This document shows, piece by piece, positions 45,894-56,932 of a stretch of DNA of 64,000 bases (positions are counted from its first letter, which is position 1; the number at the start of each line of letters is the position of its first letter). The notes beneath the pieces were generated by a model. It searched no databases, was not told the DNA's origin, and saw only the letters and a list, made by a program, of their open reading frames with translations. The stretch is from Anniella stebbinsi. Its lineage: Eukaryota > Chordata > Lepidosauria > Squamata > Anniellidae. The DNA is taken from contig JARDYH010000001.1 of assembly GCA_029215795.1 (NCBI GenBank), forward strand, positions 192,331,654 through 192,395,653, read 5' to 3'. The translations under genes and the position numbers were made by a program.

Positions 45894-46318
45894 GTTGATG
45901 GATGAATCTGTCAATTTTGGTTTCTTCCAGTTTCTCTTTTTTTTTTTTAAACCCAAAGTTTGGTTCATAACAAACATTGTGTTATTTTAAAAATCAGTTC
46001 ACATGAAAATACATGTGTGTTTTATGTACAGGTCTCCTAAAATATGCATTTCAGTACACAGTTTTGCCTAATATGCACGTGTTTTGAAAGCATGTATAAT
46101 ATAATGCATTTTTAATTTTATTTTCACCAACACACACATTTTTGTTTGCACTTTGCCCTAACGTATGCATTTTTTATTGGACAACTCCGTGGAAAAAATT
46201 GGAGACATGCGAAATTTAAAGGAGAACTAAGTTTCGTTTCGTGTATTGCTTCAAACTGAGAAAATAGTTAAGTTTGCATTAAAATAAGAATTGAACAAAT
46301 ATCTCTTCCATCCCTAGG
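45894..46318. mobile_element. AT-rich TIR repeat, copy 3
   Basis: GTTGATGGATGAATCTGTCA at the left and ATCTCTTCCATCCCTAG at the right. Internal GCATTTCAGTACACAG, CCTAATATGCACG and CCTAACGTATGCATTTTTTA words match copies at 4.0 and 41.0 kb in order. Confidence 0.68.
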
Positions 46319-47119
46319 TGTGCATTCAGTTTTGCATCCCATTAAAAGCAATGCACAAGTATCTAAATTTGGATAGAGATCTGGATGTGCACTTTTATAT
46401 GCATTCAACTTGTGCCCACAGTTTGTAAAAGGCATGAAGTCTGAGAGACTGCAGAGTTTCTGGAGGTATCCAAGTCCATAGGAAAGTAAAGTGGAAAACT
46501 CTTCAGAAATAAAGTGGCAGGTTTTGAACGTCCTTCATTTTAGCAGTGTATGTGTGGGGACACACACGGTAATAGCTAGAGCAGAACTGAGCGGCCTGGC
46601 ACAAGAGCTTGCCCAATTCTCATTGTCAAGAGAACTATTTATGCTTGTTATGTGTTGATGATAGTTTATTTTAAGTGCAAAGCCGTTATGTAGTCTGTTT
46701 GGCACTTGCAAGACTATGCTAATTTCCCTCTCAGCTGTTAGACAAAACGAGCTTTCTGGGAAGATAATAGAATTTTGTAAATCGTGTTTCAACAAGTTAG
46801 TAGCAATGCTCTAGAGATGTATAACTCCCACACAGTCCAAAAATCCTAAAGCACTTTCACAAATTCAGACTTTAAAATCCAGAAGTTTGTTTATTTCATT
46901 TATGTCTCACTCTCTGGGAGTCAGAGACCAAAATTCTGTCTGAAATCATTGTTTGACTTGAGATGCAGCCCAGTTGCATCAGTCAGATATCAGGATCCTC
47001 TCCAGAAGTCGTTTTTATGTGTAGACATGCAGTTATATCTATCATACATTATCTAGTGTTCCTTCCACCCTACGTCTAGAGAGGAGGTAGCTTCTGAGCA
47101 TGTGAGGTCACTTTGCCAC
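46319..47119. other. Unique intergenic DNA
   Basis: Nothing recognised. Confidence 0.4.
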
Positions 47120-47243
47120 TAAGAGCCTATCTACACTACTGCTTTAAAATGGTTTATAACAGTTCTAACCGGTCAATAACAGTTATTAACCGGTTTAAAA
47201 CTGTTATAAATCATTTTAAAGGAGCAGTGTAGATAGGTTCTAA
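47120..47243. mobile_element. Near-perfect palindromic MITE, family E relative (124 bp)
   Basis: TAAGAGCCTATCTACACTAC followed by TGCTTTAAAATGGTTTATAA is inverted on the right with few mismatches, and ACCGGT/ACCGGTTTAA words meet at the centre. The arm sequence is shared with family E at 0.6 and 31.8 kb, but here both arms are present. Confidence 0.83.
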
Positions 47244-47574
47244 GTCATTATCACTCCCAGCATTTACACCTGGCAATTAAGCATCAGAGTTTCTAGGTAG
47301 GGAGATGTTTCCTGTGCAAGAGCTAGCCCTTGCAGTTCTCTCTTTACAAATTAAGGGTTTCTTGTACTGCTGGAATGCCATTAAATAAATTGGCCGAATC
47401 TTGAAAAAATATGGTACTGAGGATAACAGAACACTGATGAAACTTCAGTCCTCTACTGAAAGCCATTTCTTCATGGTTTAATCTAGAGTTCATGAGAGAC
47501 CTATTCTCTTGATCATCTCAGCTGCTGACAGCTGTGGGAAAGAAATTAGCCTGCTAATTCCAAAATGTGCACAC

Positions 47575-47681
47575 ATATATCTATTTATTACATTTGTTTC
47601 TGTTTTTCTTCCAAGGAGATTGAGTGACCAACATGGGAGCTATTCAGTTTGTACTCTCAACAACCCTATGAGGTAGATCAG

Positions 47682-47722
<41 letters not shown>

Positions 47723-47825
47723 CACCCATGGGTATATGGCTATGAGCTTCATAGCAAAACGGCCAGAAAATTGAACCATGGCATCCCTGGGTTTACGTCC
47801 AACACACTGCACCACACAGGCTGTT
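47575..47825 (-). mobile_element. MIR-like SINE, antisense
   Basis: The order is CTATTTATTACATTTG, TTCTTCCAAGGAGATTGAG, CAACAACCCTATGAGGTAG, a GA array, ATGAGCTTCATAG and CACTGCACCACACAGGCTG. This is the antisense layout of a reptilian MIR/CORE-like SINE (CCTATGAGGTAG core, tRNA-like head at the far end). The GA expansion sits inside it. Confidence 0.72.
47683..47720. repeat. (GA)n microsatellite inside a SINE
   Basis: About 19 GA units expanded from the GCTGAGAGAG motif of the SINE. Confidence 0.95.
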
Positions 47826-47834
47826 TGCTAACAC

Positions 47835-48059
47835 TAGGGCCAGATCTGCACCTTGTATCATATGGATACAATCCCATCATGGTGACGCTATATCCCTCTT
47901 GTGCATTTATACTTCATAGCTGTTGCAGTATTTTAGAAAATATGGAATAAATAGTGGGAAATAATGCTAGAAAAGCGGTATACGGAATATGCAGTGTGCT
48001 GTAACAGTTATCAGTGCATTTCAGTACTGATAAAAAGCACTAGTGTAGACCTAGCCCAG
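47835..48059. mobile_element. Nonautonomous hAT-like element (CTAGGGCCAGATCTGCAC ends)
   Basis: The left end TAGGGCCAGATCTGCAC and right end GTGTAGACCTAGCCC are inverted repeats related to the family E ends. The 200-bp interior differs. No target duplication found. Confidence 0.7.
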
Positions 48060-48835
48060 GGGTGGGATGCAGCCTGGGACCATTTCTTGGAACTCCATTG
48101 CCTACAACACTCCAAAAGCTGATCCTGGATGAATCTTGTTCATGTTAGATACATACAATTGCCTCACCTTGGTCAACATGGGCTGACATTTAGTTTCATC
48201 TGTCACAATGCTGAGAGTCAGCATCAGTGACCTTGTAGCCCCATCCCTATTTATAGCTTTTTAATGATAACCTTGACACCAGTGAACAAGCTTGCTGCAA
48301 AGAGATAGGTGGGATATAAAAAAATCTTTAAAGTGCATGCACGAAGTGCTAAGGGGGAGAAAAAGGAGGGGGGAGACTGTGGAAATGAAAGGGCATTAAA
48401 TTGATACTAGTAGGGAATGGGTGGGATTTCTGTTCATGGCCATGTCACAGGGACCAACCAATAAGTTCCCATAATACCGGTGTACCACAAGGATTGTAGC
48501 ATCCCACGCTTCAGAAATGGAATTTAATGCTTAGAAAATAACATTTCAGGTGGCAATCTCTTTCCTTTATTGTAGTGTCTCACTGGTCAAAGGTTATTTA
48601 CATCTGGATGTTTTATTGTTATAAGGTATCTGATAGGTGTTGCTGTGTTTTAATGTTTGCAGTAGATTTTAGAATGCTAATGTCTTAGTCTTTGCAGTGA
48701 CTTGTTTCACAAAGTAATCTATTTAAATTAAATAAATAAAATGCAAAAAAGACACAAAAATCCATTTCACAGTGATAGTTGCATTAGTAGGGGGAATGTC
48801 ATGTTAATGTATGCATCAAGCAAATAGTCACCACA
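48060..48835. other. Unique intergenic DNA
   Basis: Nothing recognised. Confidence 0.4.
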
Positions 48836-49050
48836 TGAGGGGGGCATAGTTCTGTAGTTAGAGCACATGCTTTGCATGCCAAAGGCCCAAAAGTTAAATC
48901 CTCAGAATTTTCACATAAAAGCATCCCAGGTAGCAGGGCTAAGAAAAAAACGTGTGCCAGAATCCTTGGAGAGCCATCACGACTTAGATTAGATAGCATT
49001 GGGAAAGATTATCTGGCTCAACAAAGAGCAGCTTCATATGTTCAAATTCC
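48836..49050 (+). mobile_element. tRNA-derived SINE, best-preserved copy
   Basis: GGGCATAGTTCTGTAGTTAG then AGCACATGCTTTGCATGCCAAA is the tRNA-like head with A-box; AAAAGTTAAATCCTC is the B-box position. Body words follow: CCAGGTAGCAGGGCTAAG, CCTTGGAGAGCC, and the 3' end AGAGCAGCTTCATATGTTC. The full order lets the other fragments (11.9, 35.7, 38.3, 45.2, 54.0 kb) be placed. Confidence 0.78.
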
Positions 49051-50124
49051 TACGTGGAGCAGGATGAGCTAACCCTGCAGCACCGAATTTTTGGCTGCAG
49101 AGGGTGGCAAGCAGCAAGGAATATCACAACTCTTTGAGGTGTTGCTGAAATGAAAGGGTTAAACAATGCAGGGAACTTTCTCCAGCTATAAAATATATGA
49201 AAACCTTTTATTTGAGGGGGAGGGACGCACCTCTCTCACTGTGAAAGGAACATTACCTCATTTCCATTTCTTAGCTCTCCATCCCAGCAGTAAGAATTAA
49301 ATTAATCAGACAGTTAGGTAAATATTTGGAAGAGCAACTCATCTTAGGCAGCGGCCATTTTGCTACTTCAGGATTAATTTGTAAATTTGTTCTGTAGGAC
49401 TCATTTGTCAAATAATTCTAATGCTGAAAGATTCAAGGTCATGAAGCAGTAGCAGTTTAAACAAAAGGGGTTGCATAGTAAAATGGAAGCAGCAATTCAA
49501 TCAGAATAGGGATTCTTAAACTTTACTCTTGTTAGCCTTCCTAAGTTAAGGAGGAAAAAATCTCCCTGGTATTAATTGAGATGTAATAGAGACAAGCACC
49601 TGAGCTGCTGGTACTCATTCTCAGAGCCTTTCCCCGAATTCACACTGATATGAATGTCTTTGGATTTGTTAAAGAACTACTTTAAATTAGAATGGTTGTA
49701 GTCTCGAGGATTATGCTTGTTTCCTTTAAATCGTTGGGTGGCTATTGTCACACCTTGGAGGGGCCATGCTTAAGAACGGGTTAGTGGGCAGTTTGGGCAA
49801 CAGGGCAGACTTTACTATGGGGTGGGGGATTACTCAGGTGAAGGAACTAGGTTGAGGTGCTTAATGTGAGGAAAAGGAAAAAGAAAGATCTACTTGCTAA
49901 CTACATGTTTAAAGTAATGTCTGATTTGGCCTTGAGCCATGCTGTGAGATACACTATGAGTTTTTACTTTCAGCCATGAATAAGAATGCCCACCCACCTT
50001 GGGAGTAGTTGTTAGATATATATTTGGGCCTGTGTCCCATATTTCCAAAATTGTCCCATAATGACTTCCAACTTTACTTGAGGATTGGGCTTCTCTGTAG
50101 GGATGCTTGAGGATTTAGTTTGAG
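49051..50124. other. Unique DNA; possible conserved noncoding block at 49260-49500
   Basis: No gene or repeat recognised. At 49260-49500 AT-rich sequence with AATTAAATTAATCAG and GGATTAATTTGTAAATTTG motifs and no repeat signature looks like enhancer-type DNA; this is impression only. Confidence 0.25.
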
Positions 50125-50550
50125 TAGGGTGACCAACTGTCAGGATTTCCCCGGATTTGTCCTGGTTTTTGTTCTATTCTGGGTGTCAGGGGGGATTTTC
50201 TGTAATTTTCTATAATGTCCTGGAAAGACACGCTTTCCCTTTAAAGGCTGCTTTAGCATGGTGGGAGGGAATGACACACCTTCTGGAGGTGGGTCATTTC
50301 CCTCGCACTGCTCCAATCAGGGCCTGAAAGGGGAAAGTGTGTCATTCCCAGACATTATAGAAAAGGCCCTGATTGCAGCAGTGGAGGGTGGGAATTACAC
50401 ACTTTCCCCTCCTCCACCCCATTTTGGGCCTTTAAGGTGGTGGGGGTGAATGACATGCATCCCAGAGGCCCCTGAAAGTTGCTTTCCCACCCCCACCGCA
50501 CTGGGTGTCCTCTTTTTTAGTTTCCCAAATGTGGTCACCCTAAGTTTGAG
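50117..50550. repeat. Perfect 8-bp target-site duplication AGTTTGAG
   Basis: AGTTTGAG at 50117-50124 and 50543-50550 lies directly outside the TIR ends of family C copy 1. Confidence 0.95.
50125..50542. mobile_element. hAT-like nonautonomous element, family C, copy 1 (418 bp)
   Basis: TAGGGTGACCAACTGTCAGG at the left; CCCAAATGTGGTCACCCTA at the right. The first eleven bases are the same as in family B. Interior TTTCCCCGGATTTGTCCTGG and GGTGTCCTCTTTTTTAGTTT are shared with copy 2 at 56584-56924. Words such as CAATCAGGGCCTGAAAGGGG occur with inverse partners. Noncoding. The exact 8-bp target duplication marks an hAT-type insertion. Confidence 0.93.
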
Positions 50551-52789
50551 TAAACCAATGCATAACCTACCTTAATAGATTCTTGTATTAATAACATCAA
50601 CATTTAACCATAGTATAAACATCTACCCCCCCTATTATTTTTCAGAGTAAGTGTTTCTGGAAATGGATGTAGTGGTGTGAATCTCCTAGTCTGTTTGGCT
50701 GTTCTGGGACATTTCCCTTGGAAGTACTTTTTGATTAGATCTTAATATAAATACTTAAAGGCTTACATTTTAAATGTTGACTTTCATATAACCTTTATGA
50801 ATATAAATATGTACTCATAATTTCAATACTAGGGCGGGAGGGGTTGAAATGAAAGGTCCACCGTGTTCTTAATGAGAAATGGGAAATGGAAGGTGAGCAA
50901 AATGACCTAGTTTTCCTTTAGCTGGAAGTCTTGCAATTTGTAAGTCCCCTTGCCAGAAGTAGCCTGAGACCGCAGAGTAAATTTAATTGTTTAATGAAGG
51001 GCTATTACAATTTTGTGATCTTCATATTTTAGTGGATCTAAGAGTTCTGGATAACTCAAAAGCTTGCACACTACTTTGTGACCTTGAGTTGCTTTAATAA
51101 ACACATTGCCCTAATATGGATTTTGTATTTCCCTCTCCCAACTTTATGGCCAGCACAGCACAGCTACCTTTTTTGTGTTTTTTTTTTGGCAAGCCTAACT
51201 ATATGTAACTGAACAAAATGCAAAATGCATGGTACTTGCTTCTATTGCCTCACCTGCATTGGATTATCCATTGTACACTCTCAGAGCAGGGACCTTTGGA
51301 GCTGGGAAGGGTGGGATGTCATATTAAGGCTTACCTAGCAATAGTTGTAGCCAGTCATTTAACAAGAGCACTTTGATTTTGGAGACTTTGGTTGTATCTC
51401 ACTATTTCCTATGCGTTGTTTTTAACTCCTGATTTTTGTAAGAATGTGCCCTTGCTTCGCTGTAGCAATTTTGCTGAAGAAATTCTGTGCAGGCTTTTGT
51501 TGCAGTTCTTTCTTGTGCTTGGTTCATTTAATACTTTTAAAAGTGGGGAATATCTCCTCCATAAGGCCTGGAAATGCTGGACCAGCTTGCACAAATAAAG
51601 AGGGGGGGCTTACTCAAGAGCTATAACCATGCAAGCCTTATTCATGTGAATGTGTGTAAGGCTGTCTCTATAAAATCAGATACCTGAGATTCCTGATTCG
51701 GTGGTAAGAGGACTATCTAAGTACATACAACTGCCTTCAGATAAATGCATAGAAGTCAGGAGAGAGGACCATGTGCGTGATTCCTCCCTTCCTCATCCTG
51801 CTGAGAGAAATCTACACATGTACATTAAATGACTTTTGCAGGAGTTCAAAGGATATCTGTAATGTCCTGTTATTAGATGGCACAATAAGATTTCTGGAAT
51901 ACGTTCTCTGGAATCCTTTAGTATTATAATTATATGGAAGCTATGTAACAAAACATACATTTTGCATTACTGGAAGTTTTCCTGCATTGTCTGGCATGTT
52001 TTGTAGTCCTACATTTGAAAAAAAAAATCCCAGGAATTAATCCCAATTAAAAATATTCTTCATTACAAATAGTATAATTCTAATCCAAGCAATATCATCC
52101 TTTGATGTAAAAATGGTGTAAGAAAACACTGGAGAGAAACATTTTAAACTAAAATTTCCACTGTTTTCTTTGTGAAGTGGATAAAGCTAGGATTTGCTTG
52201 GGCTCAGAAATACCATTTAGTCATTCTTCTCTATCTATCTTTCTGTAAGGAAACGTGATTGTGTCTCTAATATATTTTGCTTTGTCATTTTGGGACAGCG
52301 GCAGCATCTGTCATTTCTTAAGGGAAAAATAATAATTGCAGCCAAACAGAAGCGGTCTTTCGGTGGGCTTCAGTTTCAAATCAGAATAATATTAAAATTG
52401 CCAGAAGCAACATCTCAAAGTTGCAGCTCTTATTTTGAGTGTACGAGCTGTCTTGTGGAAAAAAATCACAATATTTTACACTGGGTGAAATCCAAAATCT
52501 GCTTTCTCCTCTTCTTTTCCTCCCTGCAGCCCCCTGTCCCCCCACCGGAACTGCTCCAGAGGGTCCCCCAATCCTCTGGACCAGATTTTGAGAGTGCACC
52601 GAGCACTGCCAGGGAAGAAGCCCCCCTTTTCTCCTGATTGGAGCAATGCTTTCAGCAGGGAAATTTAACAGGATACTGCTTACTATTAGGGATGTGTTTG
52701 GCTTCCATATCTACTTCGTAATGCTGTTGAGGTTGTTGTGAGCAATGATGATAATGAATGTACATTATAGTGTTCAGAGTTCACATATG
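50551..52789. other. Unique DNA; possible conserved noncoding block at 52270-52470
   Basis: No gene recognised. At 52270-52470 the sequence lacks repeat signatures and includes AATAATAATTGCAGCC and TTGCCAGAAGCAACATC words. At 52490-52640 a fragment related to the 39.3-kb TIR element is present. Confidence 0.3.
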
Positions 52790-52960
52790 ATAATTTGTTC
52801 CTCACAACAAACCTGTGAGGTAGATCAGTATTACGATCTGCACACTCTATATGGGCCTGAGGCTGACGGGAAAAGTGGCTTGTTCAAGGCTGTCCGATGA
52901 ATTCATTGGGTAGTCTAAGACACGCCACTCCTCCTCCTCCAGCAAACATCACTATTGGAG
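52790..52960 (-). mobile_element. MIR-like SINE fragment, antisense
   Basis: CCTCACAACAAACCTGTGAG then GTAGATCAGTATTACG, GCCTGAGGCTGACGGG, and GTGGCTTGTTCAAGGCTGTC give the MIR-like core order. Confidence 0.68.
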
Positions 52961-52989
52961 ACAGCTGAGCTAATGCAATTTCCTCCAAT

Positions 52990-53790
52990 TAGCGATGGGC
53001 CAAAAATTCCGCCTGGACCTACGAGGGCAGTGGACAACCCCATGTCTGGCCTTCACGGGCCCAGGCAGATGCACCTGCCAGATTTTCACCCCCAAGGCAA
53101 GGGCACAGGTCAGGGCAGAACTGTTCCACACTGACCTGCACCCTTTTCCTCTTCTGCCTTAATGGTGGCCGCCATTAAGGCAGCGGGGGGAAATACATTT
53201 CTCTCTCACCCCCCTGTGCCAATGGGAACCTTAAAGGCCCTATTAACAGGGTCTTTAAGGCCCCCATTGGTGGTGGTGGTGGTGGGGGGTCAGAAACCTG
53301 ATTTCGCCAAGGCTGGGGAATTCGCGTTTCCCCACCCCGTGTTACTCAGGCCTTAACACCCTCTTAAAAATTTGGATTAAGAGGGCCTTTAGGCCCCTGA
53401 TTGGCATGGGGGGGAGGCAAAGTGCACAATTCCCCTGGCACACCATTAGTGTGGCTGGGGGAATTGCATACTTTCTGGAGGTCATGGAAAGCATGCTTTG
53501 CCTCTCTCCTCCATGTGCTATCTGGGCCTCAAAGGCCCTCTTAATTCAAGGCTTTAAGAGGACCTTTAAGGCCACAATTGGCATGAGGGTGGGGGAGAGG
53601 CAACACCCATTTTACAGGACCTCTGGAAAGTGGGCTATTGCCCCGTCCACACTAATGGTGTGCTGGGAGAATTGCACACTTTCCGGAGGCCCCAGAAAGT
53701 GCACTTTGCCAAGTGCTCGACTGGGCCAGCTCCTGGAACAAGGCCTGGCTGAGCAGGGCTTTGCAAACTTGTGGGGCAAGGGCCCTGCGA
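52990..53790. mobile_element. GC-rich interspersed repeat of about 800 bp
   Basis: Starts TTAGCGATGGGCCAAAAATT. The GC-rich body repeats three times a module containing GGCCCTCTTAA/TTAAGAGGGCC, GATTGGCATG and CACACTTTCCGGAGGC words, partly in opposite orientation. A related fragment is at 58611-58690 (CTGGGCCCAAGGGGG, CCAGGCAGATTTTCGC). CACACTTTCTGGAGGCC words also occur in family C. Noncoding; likely a nonautonomous DNA element, right boundary uncertain. Confidence 0.5.
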
Positions 53791-53979
53791 GTTCTCTAGC
53801 CTGAACCCTCAATGTATTCTGCCCTGTTATTATTCCTCGGCATCACTTTAAGATAATGGTGGGCAATGATAGTTCATCTCTATGGTAGAAGTGTCATGTG
53901 GCCCGTTCCTGGGTTGCAACAACAGTGTGGTTGCCACTTACCAATGACTGTATCCCCACTCTGTTCTATAAACTTCAGA

Positions 53980-54110
53980 TGCTCTCTTGTACCAAGTAAG
54001 ACCATTGGTCCATCTATCTCAGTATTGTCTGCACTGACTAGCAGAGGCTCTCCAACTGTCAGACAGGAGTGTTTCCTAGTACTATGTGGACACAACAGGG
54101 ATTGAATCTG
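53980..54110 (-). mobile_element. tRNA-derived SINE body, antisense
   Basis: ACCATTGGTCCATCTATCTC, CAGTATTGTCTGCACTGACT and ACAGGGATTGAATCTGAAA are antisense versions of the SINE 3' body and B-box region (GATGGACCAATGGTC, TTCAATCCCTG). Confidence 0.68.
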
Positions 54111-54261
54111 AAATCTATATCAACATGCATACATCCAAAACCTCAATTTAGATGTCTTTTGGAAATATTGAAGGAAGTTTGAAAGAACATTATTTAATAA
54201 ACAGGGGTTCCAAAGTTTCCGATATTAATAGGACTACAATGCTGAAACAACATACAGTTTA

Positions 54262-54818
54262 GGTCCCAAAGTACAGAAAAGGGCAACTATAATTATCAGG
54301 GGACTGGAGCTGGGATTGTTCTGCTTGGAACAAAGGAGGCTGAGGTAAGACATGATAGAGGTGTACAAAATTATGCATGGTGTGGAAAATGTGGAAAGGG
54401 AGACATTTTTCTCCCTCACCCATAATACTAGAACCCGGGGTCATCCCATAAAGCTGATTGGTGGGATATTGGGGACAGATAAAAGGACATACTTCTTTAC
54501 ATTGTGCATAGTTAAACTCTGGAATTCACTACCACAGGATGTGGTGATGGCCACCAATTTGGATGGTTTTAAAAGGGGGTTGGATAAATTCCTGGAGGAG
54601 AAGGCTATCAATGGCTAAGTGCAACTTCCAGTATCAGAGGCAGTAAGCCGGCATACACCAGTTGTTGGGGAACATGGGTGGGAGGGTGCTGTTGCACCAT
54701 GTCCTGCTTGTGGTTCCCTGGTTGACAGTTAATTGGTCACTGTGTGAACAGAATACTGGACTTGATGGACCCTTGGTCTGATCCAACATGGCACTTCTTA
54801 TGGTCTTTTGATGTTATT
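54262..54818 (+). mobile_element. CR1/L3-like LINE, 3' end with ORF2 C-terminus and 3' UTR
   Basis: From GTACAGAAAAGGGCAACTAT the sequence follows the order of the RT C-terminal region (GGACTGGAGCTGGGATTGTT), then a coding piece, then a 3' UTR ending ATGGACCCTTGGTCTGATCC and AACATGGCACTTCTTATG. 5'-truncated, as most LINE copies are. Non-LTR retrotransposon; clade assigned from family resemblance only. Confidence 0.85.
54352..54618 (+). pseudogene. CR1/L3-type ORF2 C-terminal fragment (88 residues)
   Basis: The frame carries TRGHPIKL, YFFTLCIVKLWNSLP, DVVMATNLDGFKRGLDKF in this order, the conserved C-terminal tail downstream of the RT palm of CR1-superfamily elements. It ends with a natural stop after EEKAING, followed by 3' UTR. 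The palm with YADD and the endonuclease are absent because of 5' truncation, so it has no activity. The first Met is internal to the family's ORF. Confidence 0.88.
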
Positions 54819-55874
54819 GATAACTTACGTTCTTACAAGTGAAAAATACACCTTTGTTATTTGGCAACATTGAAGACTCCGTCTGTGAGTTGTTCTTACA
54901 TTCGTAAAGATAAAAGCCATGATCCAGTACACAATTAGGTGTGCACTTAGCCCTATTGGAATGGATAGGTCTTAAGCATACCTAACTCTGTTCTGGATTG
55001 TGTACACAGATGGCAAATGCTGGATTTCTTTCCCTTACCTTTCATCGTGAGAGATGTATATTCCTCATCTGATTTTGAATTGGACAATCTGATGTTTCCT
55101 GGATGATTATCTTTTTGCCTTTGCTGAATATCTCTAATTTGGACATATTCCCTCAAGCAACCTTGAACTACATTTCTCTGATAATTTTGTTTCAATATTA
55201 CTTCATATAATTTCTGTATTTTATTTGCCAGATACGTAAACTTCAGGACTTTTGGACTTCCAACTTTTATATCACCCCTAGCAGGAACAGCAATACCTAT
55301 TTATAACCCAATTTTCTGCTCCATATCAATCAGAATGACATTCAATCAGTAAGTGGGTATGGATTTATGTTTAATGATCCACAAATAGCTGTTAATTTTT
55401 TAGCTATTAGCTCCAGAATTTTTTAGCTAATCATTCCACAATTCTTGTAAAGTAAAGCACTATAGTCCTATCTCCATAGCTGACTGCCTAATTAAAGCTA
55501 CTGAAATAGGACAGTTCAAATTTGGTGTTTGCTAAACATTTTTGTCAAGTGTGTGTGTGTGTTGTATTAGAGCCACAAAGAATCCAGTAGTCATCTGTTA
55601 TCCTATTCAGGCATATAGTTGCAAAACCTGTAGATTAACATTAATGGTCCCCAATGACTCTGGCATTATGTATTTCATTAGTACGGAGGCAAATGCCTGT
55701 GTAGAAAGAGATGCTTTTAAAATGCATCATTGACTCTAGGTGATTTTAGGAATGGGTTTTAATAGCCCCTTTAGCAAATTCCCATCATTCCCAATAAGAA
55801 TGTGTGAGGATCTTTATTTCTACAGCTTTTCACTTCACCTCTCGACACTCTCTGATATTTATGGAAAATCTGCA
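54819..55874. other. Unique intergenic DNA
   Basis: Nothing recognised apart from a (GT)n run at 55549-55563. Confidence 0.4.
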
Positions 55875-56070
55875 TATTTATTTAGGTTATTCCATTTTAC
55901 CCCACTGTTCTCCAAGGATTTCCAGGTGAGGCACCAGGTTTCCTTCCCTCATCTTCACTTCACAAAAAAACCTGTGAGATAGATTAGGCTGTGAGACAGT
56001 AACTGTTCCAAGGTTGCCCAGTGAGCTTTGTGACTGAGTGCGGATTTAAACCTGGGCCTCTCCCCTTGAT
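55875..56070 (-). mobile_element. MIR-like SINE, antisense
   Basis: ATATTTATTTAGG then CCTGTGAGATAGATTAGGCT, GTGAGACAGTAACTG, AAGGTTGCCCAGTGAGCTTT and GGATTTAAACCTGGG follow the antisense order of the family, ending at a B-box-like AACCTGGG. Confidence 0.72.
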
Positions 56071-56575
56071 TATCCTTGATTTTCTTCTTTTCTTTTTCTG
56101 TTTTGTATTCAGAATTTCTCATATTAAATACAAAATACATCAAAGCAAACAATAACAAACCAAAAGAGTATAACCATCAAGCAAATGCAGATACAATGCG
56201 ATCCGTGTTTTGTTAATATTAATAATTCAGAAAATGCAAGTTATTTATTAAAGGCACCTTAACAGGCAGTCATGAAGAAGGCAGGTTGTTTTTTTTATTG
56301 ATACATGATATAAATGAAGACCATCTGCTGTAAAAAATAGTTGAGCTTAGCTGTATAGACAATCAAAACTGATGGTTCTTTCTCTCTCGTCTTCTGTATG
56401 TTCCTCCCCACCCATATGCTGCATTCTGCATCTGAAGCTTTGCTGAAAGGAGCAGGGCCTTCTTGTGGTGGCCCCATCCCTGTGGAAAGCCCTCTGCAGA
56501 GACATGGTTCAGAGTCCTCCACTGTATCTGCGGTCAATCAGCAGGATGAAATGCTCACTACTTAATTTTGCTACT
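56071..56575. other. Unique intergenic DNA
   Basis: Nothing recognised. Confidence 0.4.
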
Positions 56576-56932
56576 GTTATTCTTAGGGTGACCAACTGTC
56601 TGGATTTCCCCGGATTTGTCCTGGTTTTTGTTCTATACTGGGTGTCTGGGGGGATTTTCTGTATTTTTCTATAATGTCCTGGAATTACACCATTGGGGGG
56701 GAGCATCATTCCTGGAGGCGTGTCATTCCCCCCCACCCCACACTGTTCCAATCAGGGCCTTAAAGGGGAAAGCATGTTGTTACCAGACATTGTAGAAAAG
56801 GCCCTGATTTGAGCAGTGGGGGGGGGGGGAATGACACACTTTCTGGAGGCCCAGGAAAGCAACTTTAGCGCCCCCCCTCCCACAGGGTGTCCTCTTTTTT
56901 GGTTTCCCAAATATGGTCACCCTAGTTATTCT
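56576..56932. repeat. Perfect 8-bp target-site duplication GTTATTCT
   Basis: GTTATTCT at 56576-56583 and 56925-56932 lies directly outside the TIR ends of family C copy 2. Confidence 0.95.
56584..56924. mobile_element. hAT-like nonautonomous element, family C, copy 2 (341 bp)
   Basis: TAGGGTGACCAACTGTCTGG at the left; CCCAAATATGGTCACCCTA at the right. It has the same orientation and outer sequence as copy 1 but is about 77 bp shorter, by internal deletions in the middle third. It has poly-G runs of 10-11 nt inside. Noncoding. Confidence 0.93.

Noticed and set aside
48836..48910. Possible tRNA gene (A-box and B-box-like sequence)
   Set aside because: The cloverleaf is not complete and SINE body sequence follows; five other partial copies show that it is a SINE head.
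53406..53804. 132-residue plus-strand frame
   Set aside because: It lies wholly in the GC-rich modular repeat, where stop codons are rare by composition.
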